A stretch of DNA of 6,730 nucleotides from Planctomycetes bacterium SM23_32 (GTDB taxonomy: Bacteria; Planctomycetota; Brocadiia; SM23-32). The stretch covers positions 1 through 6,730 of the forward strand of contig LJUE01000215.1 of assembly GCA_001303885.1 (NCBI GenBank). Reading direction: 5' to 3'. This document shows, one piece after another, positions 1 to 5,971 of the stretch; positions within the stretch are counted from its first letter, which is position 1, and each line of letters begins with the position of its first letter. Below the pieces are notes generated by a model that was not told the DNA's origin, did not search any database, and worked only from the letters and a program-made list of their open reading frames with translations. Position numbers and translations under genes: made by a program.

Positions 1-1239
1 CTGGCTGTAGGCGGCCTCGTTCCACGCCGCGTCCGGGTCGCCCAGCAGGGGCGCCAGGCTCCTGCCCTCCAGGTGGTCGGGCAGCGGCAGGCCGCACAGG
101 TCGCTCAGGGTCGGGTAGATGTCCACGAACTCCGTCAGCCCGTTCGAGCGCCGCCCGTTGCCCGCCATGCCGGGCGCGCGGAAGATCATGGGCACGTGGA
201 CGCTCGTCTCGAAGTTGCAGTGCTTGCACCACAGCCCGTGCTCGCCGAGGTTCCATCCGTGGTCGCCCCAGAGCACCACCACGGTCTCCTGGCGCAGCCC
301 CAGCCCGTCCAGCTCGGCCAGCAGGCGGCCCACCAGCGCGTCCACGTAGCTGGTGCAGGCGTAATAGCCGTGGATCAGGTGCCTCGCCATCGCGCCGGAG
401 AGCGGGCCGGTGGGCGGGATGCCGTAGTACGCGCGCAGCTCCGCCCAGTTGTGCATGGCGATGTCCGGGCAGTCCCTGGGCTTGAACGGGTTGTCGGCCA
501 GGTCTATCTCGTCGGCGTTGTAGAGGTCCCAGTAGCGTTTGGGCGCGCAGAAGGGCAGGTGCGGCTTGTAGAAGCCGACGGCCAGGAAGAACGGCCCGCT
601 CTCAAGCTGCCGCAGCGTCCGGACGGCCTGCTCGGCCGTGGCGCCGTCGGGATAGGCGTCGTCCCCCACGTCGCCCGCCTCGGTCGGCGAGCCCCACAGG
701 CCCGAGGTCTGCCCGGCCGAGACGCGCCGACGGTACTCGTTCAGCGCGCGGCTCTGCTCCAGCGCGTAGCCGGCCACGTGCGGGTGCCAGGGCCTCTCGC
801 TCCAGCCCGGCAGGTCGTCGTCCCGGTGGTGGTAGACCTTGCCCAGGCTGACGGTCGCGTAGCCGTGCCGCTTGAAGTGCTGGGGCAGCGTGAGCACGTC
901 GGGCAGCGCTTCGCGCACCGGCGTCTGCAGGTCGTAAATCGTCGTCCTGTCGGGGCGCAGACCGGTCAGCAGGCTCGCGCGGGACGGGGCGCAGACGGCC
1001 TGCTGGCAGTAGGCGTGGGTGAAGGCCACCCCCTGGTCGGCAAGGGCGTCCATGTGGGGCGAGACCATCTGCTGGTGACCGTAGCAGGCGAGCTGCGGCC
1101 GCAGGTCGTCCACGGCGATGAAGAGCACGTTCATTCGCCGCCGGCCGCCGGCCCCGACGGCGAGCGAGGGCAGCGCCGCAGCGGCCGCGCCGGCCCCCAG
1201 AACTCTGAAGAACTCGCGCCGGCCCATCTGCTCTTTCAC
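1..1239 (-). CDS. Secreted sulfatase, iduronate-2-sulfatase-like (C-terminus cut by window edge)
   Basis: A type I formylglycine sulfatase that would remove sulfate esters, probably from a sulfated sugar. The 413 visible residues align from memory with human iduronate-2-sulfatase along their whole length. Seen: metal ligands D44-D45 in VLFIAVDDLRP; the sulfatase signature C83-A-P-S-R87, where Cys83 is the residue oxidised to formylglycine; K134-V-Y-H137; K225-P-H227; D326-H327-G; and K339. These match the order and spacing of the catalytic set in the human enzyme. The N-terminus carries a twin-arginine-like motif (GRREFFRVLG) and an Ala-rich hydrophobic stretch to about residue 30, suggesting Tat export after folding. 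I chose the GTG start at 1239 because GGGGAGG lies six bases upstream and it overlaps the stop of the radical SAM gene (GTGA). An in-frame ATG at 1227 is the alternative. The final visible residues (EAAYSQ) match a site well before the family's usual end, so perhaps 60-80 residues are missing. The exact substrate is not established. Confidence 0.93.
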   Translation of the reverse strand, partial: MKEQMGRREFFRVLGAGAAAAALPSLAVGAGGRRRMNVLFIAVDDLRPQLACYGHQQMVSPHMDALADQGVAFTHAYCQQAVCAPSRASLLTGLRPDRTTIYDLQTPVREALPDVLTLPQHFKRHGYATVSLGKVYHHRDDDLPGWSERPWHPHVAGYALEQSRALNEYRRRVSAGQTSGLWGSPTEAGDVGDDAYPDGATAEQAVRTLRQLESGPFFLAVGFYKPHLPFCAPKRYWDLYNADEIDLADNPFKPRDCPDIAMHNWAELRAYYGIPPTGPLSGAMARHLIHGYYACTSYVDALVGRLLAELDGLGLRQETVVVLWGDHGWNLGEHGLWCKHCNFETSVHVPMIFRAPGMAGNGRRSNGLTEFVDIYPTLSDLCGLPLPDHLEGRSLAPLLGDPDAAWNEAAYSQ

Positions 1240-2492
1240 GCTTCGCCTCCCCGCGACCAGGCGCCGACCGTCTGCGGCGCGCTGTAGGGGCCGCAGTTGC
1301 AGACATAGTCGTCCGGCGTCTGCCCGTGCCGGGCGAACTCCTCGGCGAAGTGCTCCCACAGCGTCCGCTTCTCCCGGCAGAAGGCCACCGGCGTCTCGGG
1401 GCTCGCCCGGTTCAGCTCCTCGAACATGAACTCGTAGACCCGGACGCGCCACTCGTCGGGCACCTCGCAGCCGTCGGCGTGGGGTTCGCCCTGCGCTTCC
1501 GCCATAGCCTCCGCGAACCCGTCGTCCAGCAGGGAGACGTCGAAGAGCCGCTGCATCTCCTGCCAGTCGAGGAAACGGATCGTCTCGATGGTGATGACGT
1601 CGGGGTCGGCGACGGCAAGGAGCCGCTCGATCATCTCCCGGTTCTCCCGACGCCAGCCCTTCACCGGTATGATGGGCGAGAAACGCACGCGCACCGGGTA
1701 GCCGGCTTGCCGGCACTTGCGCACCGCCTCGATGCGCCCGTCCATCGGCGCCGAGCCGCGCTCGAAGCGCGCGCACTGCGTGCGCCCGGCGATGCTCCAG
1801 CAACAGACGGTGTGGCCGCGGTGGCCGTAGTCGAGCAGGAAGTCCACGTGGTCGCTCTTGCCCACGTAGAGCTCGAGCGCCTGGCCCGGCCTGCGCGCGA
1901 AGTAGTCAATGAGCAGCTTCGCCCCGCCGTACTCCGGCTCGAAGCAGACGGTGTCCGTGTAGTTGTCGTACTGGAAGAGCGTTTGCCGCGGGCACCTCTG
2001 GAGCCAGCCGTCCAGGCGGCCCACGAACTCCTCCATGTTCGTCATTACGTTCTGGAACCGGCCCAGGTGGCAGTAGGCGCAGCGGAAGTGGCAGCCCACG
2101 ATGGTGTGGAGCTGATAAGCCGGCTGGCAGACAAGGCCCGTGCGCTCCCGGTAGGCAGCCGAGCCGGAGTCGCGCCAGTCGAAGCCGCCGTAGCCGTCGA
2201 ACTTGTGCTGCTCCAGGGCGGGGAACGCCTCGGCACGGCGCGTGCGCTCAGCGTCCGCGTCGTCGAAACGGAAGCGGTTGAAGATGACGACCGGCTCGAA
2301 GTCGGCCTCCATGCCATGGCGCGGGGTGGAGGGGAGTTCCTCCCGGAGGATGCGGGCCAGCCCGGCGTCGTCCACGCGGCGCACGTCGTCGGTCAGCACG
2401 CCGGGGCGGAGCCGCTCGGCCCGCGCCCGCGTGAGCGGGTCGTCCTCGACGCCCTCAACGATCAGTAGCTTCGACGCCCGGATGGGTATCAC
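1236..2492 (-). CDS. Radical SAM protein, spore photoproduct lyase-like (COG1533 type)
   Basis: A 418-residue radical SAM enzyme, expected to bind a [4Fe-4S] cluster through C134-HFR-C138-AY-C141 (the CX3CX2C motif) and to cleave S-adenosylmethionine. The layout resembles the SplB family: an N-terminal region of about 120 residues, YQLHTIVGCHFRCAYCHLG at the cluster, a KSDHVDFLLDYGHRG segment near 212-226, an FERGSAPMDGRIEAVRKC segment near 243-260, then GYPVRVRFSPIIPVKGW. I matched these to spore photoproduct lyase from memory. The family includes many non-repair members of unknown substrate, and I see no Cys where the hydrogen-donating Cys of spore photoproduct lyase would fall (around N177-Y178). 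The C-terminus has an extra C398-N-C400 and C372, but not the seven-Cys SPASM pattern of anaerobic sulfatase-maturating enzymes. The start is GTG, with AGGA eight bases upstream. The gene lies 30 bases after the glycosidase and overlaps the sulfatase by four bases, so a role in the same pathway is likely. The substrate is unknown. Confidence 0.9.
   Translation of the reverse strand: MIPIRASKLLIVEGVEDDPLTRARAERLRPGVLTDDVRRVDDAGLARILREELPSTPRHGMEADFEPVVIFNRFRFDDADAERTRRAEAFPALEQHKFDGYGGFDWRDSGSAAYRERTGLVCQPAYQLHTIVGCHFRCAYCHLGRFQNVMTNMEEFVGRLDGWLQRCPRQTLFQYDNYTDTVCFEPEYGGAKLLIDYFARRPGQALELYVGKSDHVDFLLDYGHRGHTVCCWSIAGRTQCARFERGSAPMDGRIEAVRKCRQAGYPVRVRFSPIIPVKGWRRENREMIERLLAVADPDVITIETIRFLDWQEMQRLFDVSLLDDGFAEAMAEAQGEPHADGCEVPDEWRVRVYEFMFEELNRASPETPVAFCREKRTLWEHFAEEFARHGQTPDDYVCNCGPYSAPQTVGAWSRGGEA
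1246..1252 (-). promoter_or_regulatory. Shine-Dalgarno site of the sulfatase gene
   Basis: GGGGAGG on the minus strand sits six bases before GTG at 1239. It lies inside the last codons of the radical SAM gene and decides the GTG start over the ATG at 1227. With the four-base GTGA overlap it suggests translational coupling of the two genes. Confidence 0.7.
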
Positions 2493-2522
2493 TGTCCACG
2501 TCCTGCTCTGGGAATATGCCGG

Positions 2523-4463
2523 TCAGTTGCCGATGACCAGCTCGTACCAGAGCGTACGGTAGCGCGGGCCGAGCTGGAACCCCACCGCGCCGTCTTGGGC
2601 GCTCGCCTCCACCTCGCCGCGCCGCGAGCCGTCGGGTGCCAGCGCATAGACCCTGGCGGACCGGCCGGCGGGCAGGTTGAGCGTCAGCGGCACGCCCTCG
2701 CAGAGGGTCGGCCCCTCTCCCCAGTCGGTGCCGACGGAGGTGCGCTCGGCGTTCCAGCCCATGCCGCGGTTCTCGCAGCGGCTCACGGCCGTTATCAGGT
2801 AGCGGCCCGGGGCGCCGAGCTGCTGCCCCTCGACGGCGTTGATCGTGACCACCGAGAAGCCGTCCAGCGAGGTCGGCCCGGGCGAGAGGCTCAGGGCCGC
2901 GGCCTCCAGCGTCCGGCCGGCGGCGAAGCCGACCAGCCCCGCGCAGTCGCGCCCTCGGAAGCTGACGAATCCGCGGCCGTCTGCGCCCACCTGCCACTGC
3001 ACGTCGGCGGCCTCGTTGGTCCTCTGTGGGCTGCCGAGGCCGGGAACGGCGATGCCGAGCTGCGCCTCCTGCCAGGCCAGCCGGTCCACGCCGCCCAGGT
3101 AGGCATTCGGAGCGAAGTTCCACGGACGCCCCTCCGTCATGTGCTGGACCCGCTGCTGGAGGGACAGCTCGGCCGCCGCCCGCCGCGGGGCCGGCCCGAG
3201 CCCGCCGCCCCGGAAGGCGTGCGAACAGGCCGGCTGCTGGGCCAGCCGCACGGGGTCGGCCTTCAGGTCGAAGAACGTGGTGACCTGGTCGCTCTCCCAG
3301 TCCTGGTGCGCGTAGGTGTAGGTGAGCAGGCCGTCCCATCCCTGCCAGGCGCCGTAGACGGCCAGCAGGGCAAAGCCCTCGGCGCGGTAGTCGTTGGGGG
3401 CGGGATGGTTGTACTCGCTTACGGTGAAGGGGAGCCCGAAGACACGCCTGCCCGCCAGGTCGGTGATGGTCGAGCCGGCCGGGTCGTTGACCATGGGCAC
3501 GTTGCGCACGTACCAGTTGTTGCGGTCCCAGGGGCGGCCCGGGAAGACGGGGTGCTGCCAGTAGTTGTGCGAGTCGAGGAAGTCCACCGTCTCGGCGGCC
3601 ACGTGGGGCGGCGTGTTGCCGATGGCCGTGCCGGTGACCGGCATCCTGACGCCGAGCTCGCCGTGCAGGTAGGCGACCATGTCCTTGTAGTAGGTGACCT
3701 CGGCGTCGCGCATGAACCGCAGCGCGTCGAGCCGGCAGGGAACGGTGCGGCGGAACCAGTCCCGCTTGAGCACCCAGGCGGCCCCGCCCAGCGCCTCGTC
3801 GGTCGGCAGGCCGTAGACGGCGGCCCGGCGCAGGCTCGCACCGGCAACCGAGACCTGGAACCCATCCTTCGGCAGGTCGGTCAGGGATATGCGCCCGCCG
3901 CCCTGGCCGCCGGCGTTGGGCGCGTCGCTCTCGGAGCTGGTGAAGTAGACGACGTGCTCGCGCCAGTCGGGGCCGACCGGCACCTGCTGCCAGAGCCCGA
4001 GCGAACCCCAGGGCTCGTGGTCCTGGCCGCAGCTCAGCACGACGGTCTCCCGTCGGTTGGCCCGCAGGCGCATCTTCAGTTCGTAGACCGTGCCCTGCCG
4101 GATGGCGATGGCCGGCCAGAGCACCTGCACGTGCCAGCCCTGGTCGCTCGGCCTGCTGACCGTCACGGTGCGCAGCAGTTCGCCCGTTGGTCCCCGCGTC
4201 TCGGTGAGCTCGGCCGCCGCCTGCCCCGCCACCTGGAGGCGCGGGGCGGAGCGGGGCGCTTCCAGCATGTTCTCGTCGCCGCCGATAACCTCGCCTGGGG
4301 ACCACGCCTCGCGCAGCTCGCCCGTCGAGGCGTACTCGTGCCGGAGCCACTCGTTCCACTGCCGCTCCAGCTCCTCCAGGTAGGGGCGGGGCAGGTCGTC
4401 CAGCGAGCCGCCCGAGCCGAAGTAGGTGCTGAGGAACCCGTTCTCGTTCGTGATCTCGACCAT
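2523..4463 (-). CDS. Clan GH-A glycosidase, C-terminal part after a frameshift
   Basis: This 646-codon frame holds the catalytic half of the secreted glycosidase whose N-terminus is coded at 5134-4464. It opens at MVEITNENGF, where E7 after Asn is the expected acid/base Glu of a GH-A (beta/alpha)8 barrel. Residues about 60-215 look like a beta-sandwich carbohydrate-binding module inserted in the barrel (GWHVQVLWPAI, TVYELKMRLRAN, DWREHVVYFTS). The barrel resumes near 225 and reaches FTVSEYNHPAPNDY, with E350 the likely nucleophile, followed by WQGWDGLLTYTYAHQDWES. The last 150 or so residues form a beta-rich C-terminal region. The ATG at 4463 has no Shine-Dalgarno sequence and would start in the middle of a barrel strand, so I read it as the continuation of the upstream frame, not a true start. 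Joined to the N-terminal 224 residues, the product would be about 870 residues. Substrate and GH family number cannot be assigned by eye. Confidence 0.85.
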   Translation of the reverse strand: MVEITNENGFLSTYFGSGGSLDDLPRPYLEELERQWNEWLRHEYASTGELREAWSPGEVIGGDENMLEAPRSAPRLQVAGQAAAELTETRGPTGELLRTVTVSRPSDQGWHVQVLWPAIAIRQGTVYELKMRLRANRRETVVLSCGQDHEPWGSLGLWQQVPVGPDWREHVVYFTSSESDAPNAGGQGGGRISLTDLPKDGFQVSVAGASLRRAAVYGLPTDEALGGAAWVLKRDWFRRTVPCRLDALRFMRDAEVTYYKDMVAYLHGELGVRMPVTGTAIGNTPPHVAAETVDFLDSHNYWQHPVFPGRPWDRNNWYVRNVPMVNDPAGSTITDLAGRRVFGLPFTVSEYNHPAPNDYRAEGFALLAVYGAWQGWDGLLTYTYAHQDWESDQVTTFFDLKADPVRLAQQPACSHAFRGGGLGPAPRRAAAELSLQQRVQHMTEGRPWNFAPNAYLGGVDRLAWQEAQLGIAVPGLGSPQRTNEAADVQWQVGADGRGFVSFRGRDCAGLVGFAAGRTLEAAALSLSPGPTSLDGFSVVTINAVEGQQLGAPGRYLITAVSRCENRGMGWNAERTSVGTDWGEGPTLCEGVPLTLNLPAGRSARVYALAPDGSRRGEVEASAQDGAVGFQLGPRYRTLWYELVIGN

Positions 4464-5134
4464 CCCGTGTAGGCGTTCACGTGGCGCATCAGCATCCGGG
4501 CGTAGCGCTTCTGCTCCTCGATGCAGCGGGGGTAGAAGAGGGAGACGCCTTTGCCGAGCCCGGGCAGGCTCTCGCCCTCGCCGACGGCGGGGAAGCCGTC
4601 CTCGGGGCCCCAGGTGCGCGCCACGTGGAGGTTGATGTCCGTGTAGACGCCGTTCTCTTTGAGACGGGCGATCAGGTAATCGAGGCGGTCGAGCGAGTCG
4701 GGATGGAAGGAGGTGTGGGGGAAGTTCAGCCAGCCCTCTCCTTGCCAGATGCCCTGGGGGAAGCCGGCCGCGTCAATGAAGTGCATCCGCACGCAGTTGA
4801 TGCCGAGGGACCCCATGCGGCGGGCCATGCGGTCCGCCACGTCGTGGGTCGGGAAGCAGCCGCCGATGCTCAGGTTCGTGCCCCAGAAGCGCACTTCGTT
4901 CCCGCTCTCGCTCAGCACGAAGCGCTCTCCCTCCACCTGCACGAAGCCCTCGGCCCCGGCCGGCGCGGGCAGCCCGGCCAGCAGGGCGGGGGCGGTGTCC
5001 TGCGCCGGGCCCTTGTAGGGCATCTGGAACGGGAAGCCCTCGAAGTCCAGCTCCTGCGCAGCGGCCAGCCCGCCGAAGACGGCGGCGGCTCCCAGCACGC
5101 AGACGACGCCCAGCCCCAGATAGTGCGAGCCCAT
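4163..5134 (-). CDS. Clan GH-A glycosidase, N-terminal part with signal peptide (frameshifted)
   Basis: This is the true beginning of the glycosidase gene. Residues 1-27 form a Sec signal peptide: a hydrophobic core (GLGVVCVLGAAAVFGGL) ending in AAA before QELDF. Residues about 66-120 carry the opening strands of a GH-A barrel (FVLSESGNEVRFWGTNLSIGG, then GINCVRMHFID). Next come SLDRLDYLIARLKENGVYTDINLHVAR (147-173) and a segment ending HVNAYTG at 218-224, all typical of a secreted cellulase or mannanase-like family seen in Planctomycetes and Verrucomicrobia. Sense coding stops at about 4464. Beyond it this frame reads Arg/Ser-rich nonsense (WSRSRTRTGSS) to a stop at 4163, while the sensible sequence continues one frame over. 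ATG 5134 is supported by the signal peptide and a weak GGGGGA seven bases upstream, and a good promoter lies just before it. Whether functional enzyme is made depends on whether the frameshift is real. Confidence 0.85.
   Translation of the reverse strand: MGSHYLGLGVVCVLGAAAVFGGLAAAQELDFEGFPFQMPYKGPAQDTAPALLAGLPAPAGAEGFVQVEGERFVLSESGNEVRFWGTNLSIGGCFPTHDVADRMARRMGSLGINCVRMHFIDAAGFPQGIWQGEGWLNFPHTSFHPDSLDRLDYLIARLKENGVYTDINLHVARTWGPEDGFPAVGEGESLPGLGKGVSLFYPRCIEEQKRYARMLMRHVNAYTGWSRSRTRTGSSAPTSARAARWTTCPAPTWRSWSGSGTSGSGTSTPRRASCARRGPQARLSAATRTCWKRPAPPRASRWRGRRRPSSPRRGDQRANCCAP
4460..4472 (-). other. Frameshift or small deletion junction in the glycosidase gene
   Basis: Read on the minus strand, TACACGGGATGGTCGAG gives YTGW in the upstream frame and MVEITNEN in the downstream frame. 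One extra base here would join them as HVNAYTG-MVEITNEN. Homologues as I recall them carry about 10-12 residues between these two blocks (an acidic DDPAVA-like stretch). The event is therefore more likely the loss of about 31 or 34 bases than of a single base. Lengths of 1 plus a multiple of 3 all fit the frame change. Confidence 0.75.
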
Positions 5135-5141
5135 GGTTCGG

Positions 5142-5147
5142 TCCCCC
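5142..5147 (-). promoter_or_regulatory. Weak Shine-Dalgarno-like site of the glycosidase gene
   Basis: GGGGGA on the minus strand, seven bases before ATG 5134. It is only partly complementary to the 16S rRNA tail, but it is the best candidate at this start. Confidence 0.4.
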
Positions 5148-5175
5148 GTGTGTAACAGGTCAGGCCACGGCAGGC

Positions 5176-5203
5176 ATTATAGGCAAGCGGGCCGACGCCG
5201 CAA
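5176..5203 (-). promoter_or_regulatory. Sigma70-type promoter for the glycosidase-radical SAM-sulfatase operon
   Basis: The minus strand reads TTGCGG (5203-5198), a 16-base spacer, then a perfect TATAAT (5181-5176). A start of transcription near 5169 would give a leader of about 35 bases to ATG 5134. A perfect -10 box stands out in DNA this GC-rich. The -35 matches consensus only in its TTG. The placement implies that the glycosidase operon can be transcribed separately from the cupin gene. Confidence 0.6.
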
Positions 5204-5208
5204 CTGGA

Positions 5209-5239
5209 GCGCAGCCGCCCGACAGCGCGGGCGAGGCGC
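5209..5239 (-). other. GC-rich hairpin between cupin and operon promoter
   Basis: CGCCCG and CGGGCG pair around a six-base loop, and outer GCGC/GCGC arms extend the stem across mismatches. It follows the cupin stop by about 30 bases and sits just before the -35 box. No T-run follows, so it is not a classical Rho-independent terminator. It may be chance structure in GC-rich DNA or may attenuate read-through from the cupin gene. Confidence 0.25.
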
Positions 5240-5267
5240 TTCACGGCCTGCGCGACACCGCGGCGGA

Positions 5268-5612
5268 TCAGCTCTTGTCGGTGCGGGGGATGAGGCAGAG
5301 GAAGGCCACCGGCCCGTTCCCGGCGGTGAAGGAGTGCTCCTCCCCGGGCGGCATGTAGACCACGTCGCCGGGCCGGAACGGGCGCTCGCCGCCCTCGCCG
5401 AACACTGTGCCTTCGCCTTCCAGGATGTAGACCTCGTGCTCCCAGTCGTGGGCGTGGCGGGGCGTGCGGCCGCCGGGCTCCAGCTCGAAGCGTCGCATCA
5501 GGAAGTTCGGCGCGCCGTCGTCCTGCGCGACGAGCCAGCGCACCTTCGCGCCCTGCGCGCCGGCCTCCTCCACCTCCTGCGCTTCGACCTCGTCGTAATG
5601 CACGTGCTTCAC
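5268..5612 (-). CDS. Small single-domain cupin protein
   Basis: A 114-residue cytoplasmic protein with both cupin motifs. Motif 1 is G47-GRTPRHAHDWEHEVYILEGEG, with H53, H55 and E60 (or H59) as probable metal ligands. Motif 2 is G82-DVVYMPPGEEHSF, with H93 as the fourth ligand. These form one beta-barrel binding a divalent metal. Such stand-alone cupins include sugar isomerases, dioxygenases and small-ligand binders, and the sequence alone does not say which. I chose the GTG start at 5612 because GGAGG lies seven bases upstream and the product then begins KHVHYDEVEA, as in similar proteins. The frame is open further to about 5900, but that stretch looks non-coding. A separate promoter lies between this gene and the glycosidase, so it may not belong to the same transcription unit, although a sugar-related role would fit the context. 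Confidence 0.9.
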   Translation of the reverse strand: MKHVHYDEVEAQEVEEAGAQGAKVRWLVAQDDGAPNFLMRRFELEPGGRTPRHAHDWEHEVYILEGEGTVFGEGGERPFRPGDVVYMPPGEEHSFTAGNGPVAFLCLIPRTDKS

Positions 5613-5619
5613 TGGGTTG

Positions 5620-5624
5620 CCTCC
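5620..5624 (-). promoter_or_regulatory. Shine-Dalgarno site of the cupin gene
   Basis: GGAGG on the minus strand, seven bases before GTG 5612. It fixes the start of the cupin gene and argues against the longer open frame. Confidence 0.7.
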
Positions 5625-5647
5625 AGGCTGAACGTCATCGGTCCGCG

Positions 5648-5794
5648 CTACTGGCCTGCCACGCCGACGGGCCTGACCGGCAGATAGAGGGAATACGTCT
5701 TCCACTCTCCCGAGGGGGCCCCCCGCGTCGCCCCAGCAAGTTCCTGAGCGGTCGCGATGTGCTCCTCCAGCCGTTGCGAGGGCTCTCCCATCAT
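5648..5794 (-). CDS. Possible 48-residue ORF or gene remnant upstream of the cupin
   Basis: ATG ATG at 5794-5789 opens a 48-codon frame ending in TAG at 5650-5648, 35 bases before the cupin start. The product (MMGEPSQRLEEHIATAQELAG, then a GEWKTYSLYLPVRPVGVAGQ tail) has a balanced, protein-like composition, with an amphipathic helix followed by a strand-like segment. The competing frames here are Arg/Pro/Gly-rich. GGAGAGG lies about 11 bases upstream of the first ATG, rather far for a strong ribosome site. The frame stays open upstream to a TAA at 5911-5909, but that part (PPPVVRRTRGSPARRG) looks non-coding. It could be a short gene cotranscribed with the cupin or the surviving 3' end of a decayed gene. 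I do not recognise the family. Confidence 0.35.
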   Translation of the reverse strand: MMGEPSQRLEEHIATAQELAGATRGAPSGEWKTYSLYLPVRPVGVAGQ

Positions 5795-5886
5795 GGCGAG
5801 GAGCGCCTCTCCGGTCAACCGCCGACGCGGCCCCCGTCGGGCCGGAGACCCGCGCGTCCGCCGGACGACCGGCGGCGGTAGGCAGA

Positions 5887-5915
5887 TTGAACGCCCGCAC
5901 CGGACGTGTTACATT
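5887..5915 (+). promoter_or_regulatory. Sigma70-type promoter for the C39-like peptidase gene
   Basis: TTGAAC (5887-5892) and TACATT (5910-5915) are separated by exactly 17 bases, each matching four of six consensus positions. Transcription would start near 5922, about 50 bases before ATG 5972. Confidence 0.5.
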
Positions 5916-5955
5916 CCGTCGGGCATGCGCCTTTGCCGCTCCCCTCGTCCGGTCA

Positions 5956-5962
5956 GAGGAGG
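5956..5962 (+). promoter_or_regulatory. Shine-Dalgarno site of the C39-like peptidase gene
   Basis: GAGGAGG is followed by nine bases and then ATG 5972. It is a strong match that supports both the start and the reality of the plus-strand gene. Confidence 0.7.
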
Positions 5963-5971
5963 CCGTTCAGC

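Larger units (their letters stand above)
5613..5971. other. Divergent intergenic region between cupin and peptidase genes
   Basis: About 360 bases separate the divergently coded cupin and peptidase genes. The region holds the cupin Shine-Dalgarno, the possible 48-codon minus-strand ORF, a plus-strand promoter at 5887-5915 and the peptidase ribosome site. A perfect ten-base palindrome GGGGGCCCCC lies at 5714-5723 inside the small ORF. I found no convincing minus-strand promoter for the cupin, no RNA gene and no operator repeats. Confidence 0.6.

Noticed and set aside
73..1287. Long plus-strand open frame opposite the sulfatase
   Set aside because: The product is Val/Arg/Gln-rich with no motif, while the minus strand carries complete sulfatase signatures. 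Long antisense frames are expected at this GC content.
1326..2468. 380-codon plus-strand frame opposite the radical SAM gene
   Set aside because: It has Val/Ala/Arg-rich shadow composition and no recognisable domain. The minus strand has the radical SAM motif.
1236..2492. Radical SAM gene as a canonical anaerobic sulfatase-maturating enzyme
   Set aside because: The sequence fits the spore photoproduct lyase-like pattern, and the C-terminus lacks the SPASM cysteine arrangement. Only the gene context suggests maturation.
2455..4359. Long frames on both strands (634 and 625 codons) overlapping the glycosidase
   Set aside because: Both are Arg/Ala/Gly-rich with no domain signal. The 646-codon minus-strand frame holds the catalytic motifs.
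4461..4463. ATG 4463 as a genuine start of an independent gene
   Set aside because: There is no ribosome site, it begins in the middle of a barrel strand beside the catalytic Glu, and the upstream frame supplies the missing N-terminal half and the signal peptide.
5714..5723. GGGGGCCCCC palindrome as an operator or terminator
   Set aside because: It is a short GC palindrome with no loop, no T-run and no second copy, so it is compatible with base composition.
5613..5900. Extension of the cupin to a GTG at 5900 (210 residues)
   Set aside because: The extra 96 residues look non-coding and lack a Shine-Dalgarno, while GGAGG sits seven bases before the GTG at 5612.
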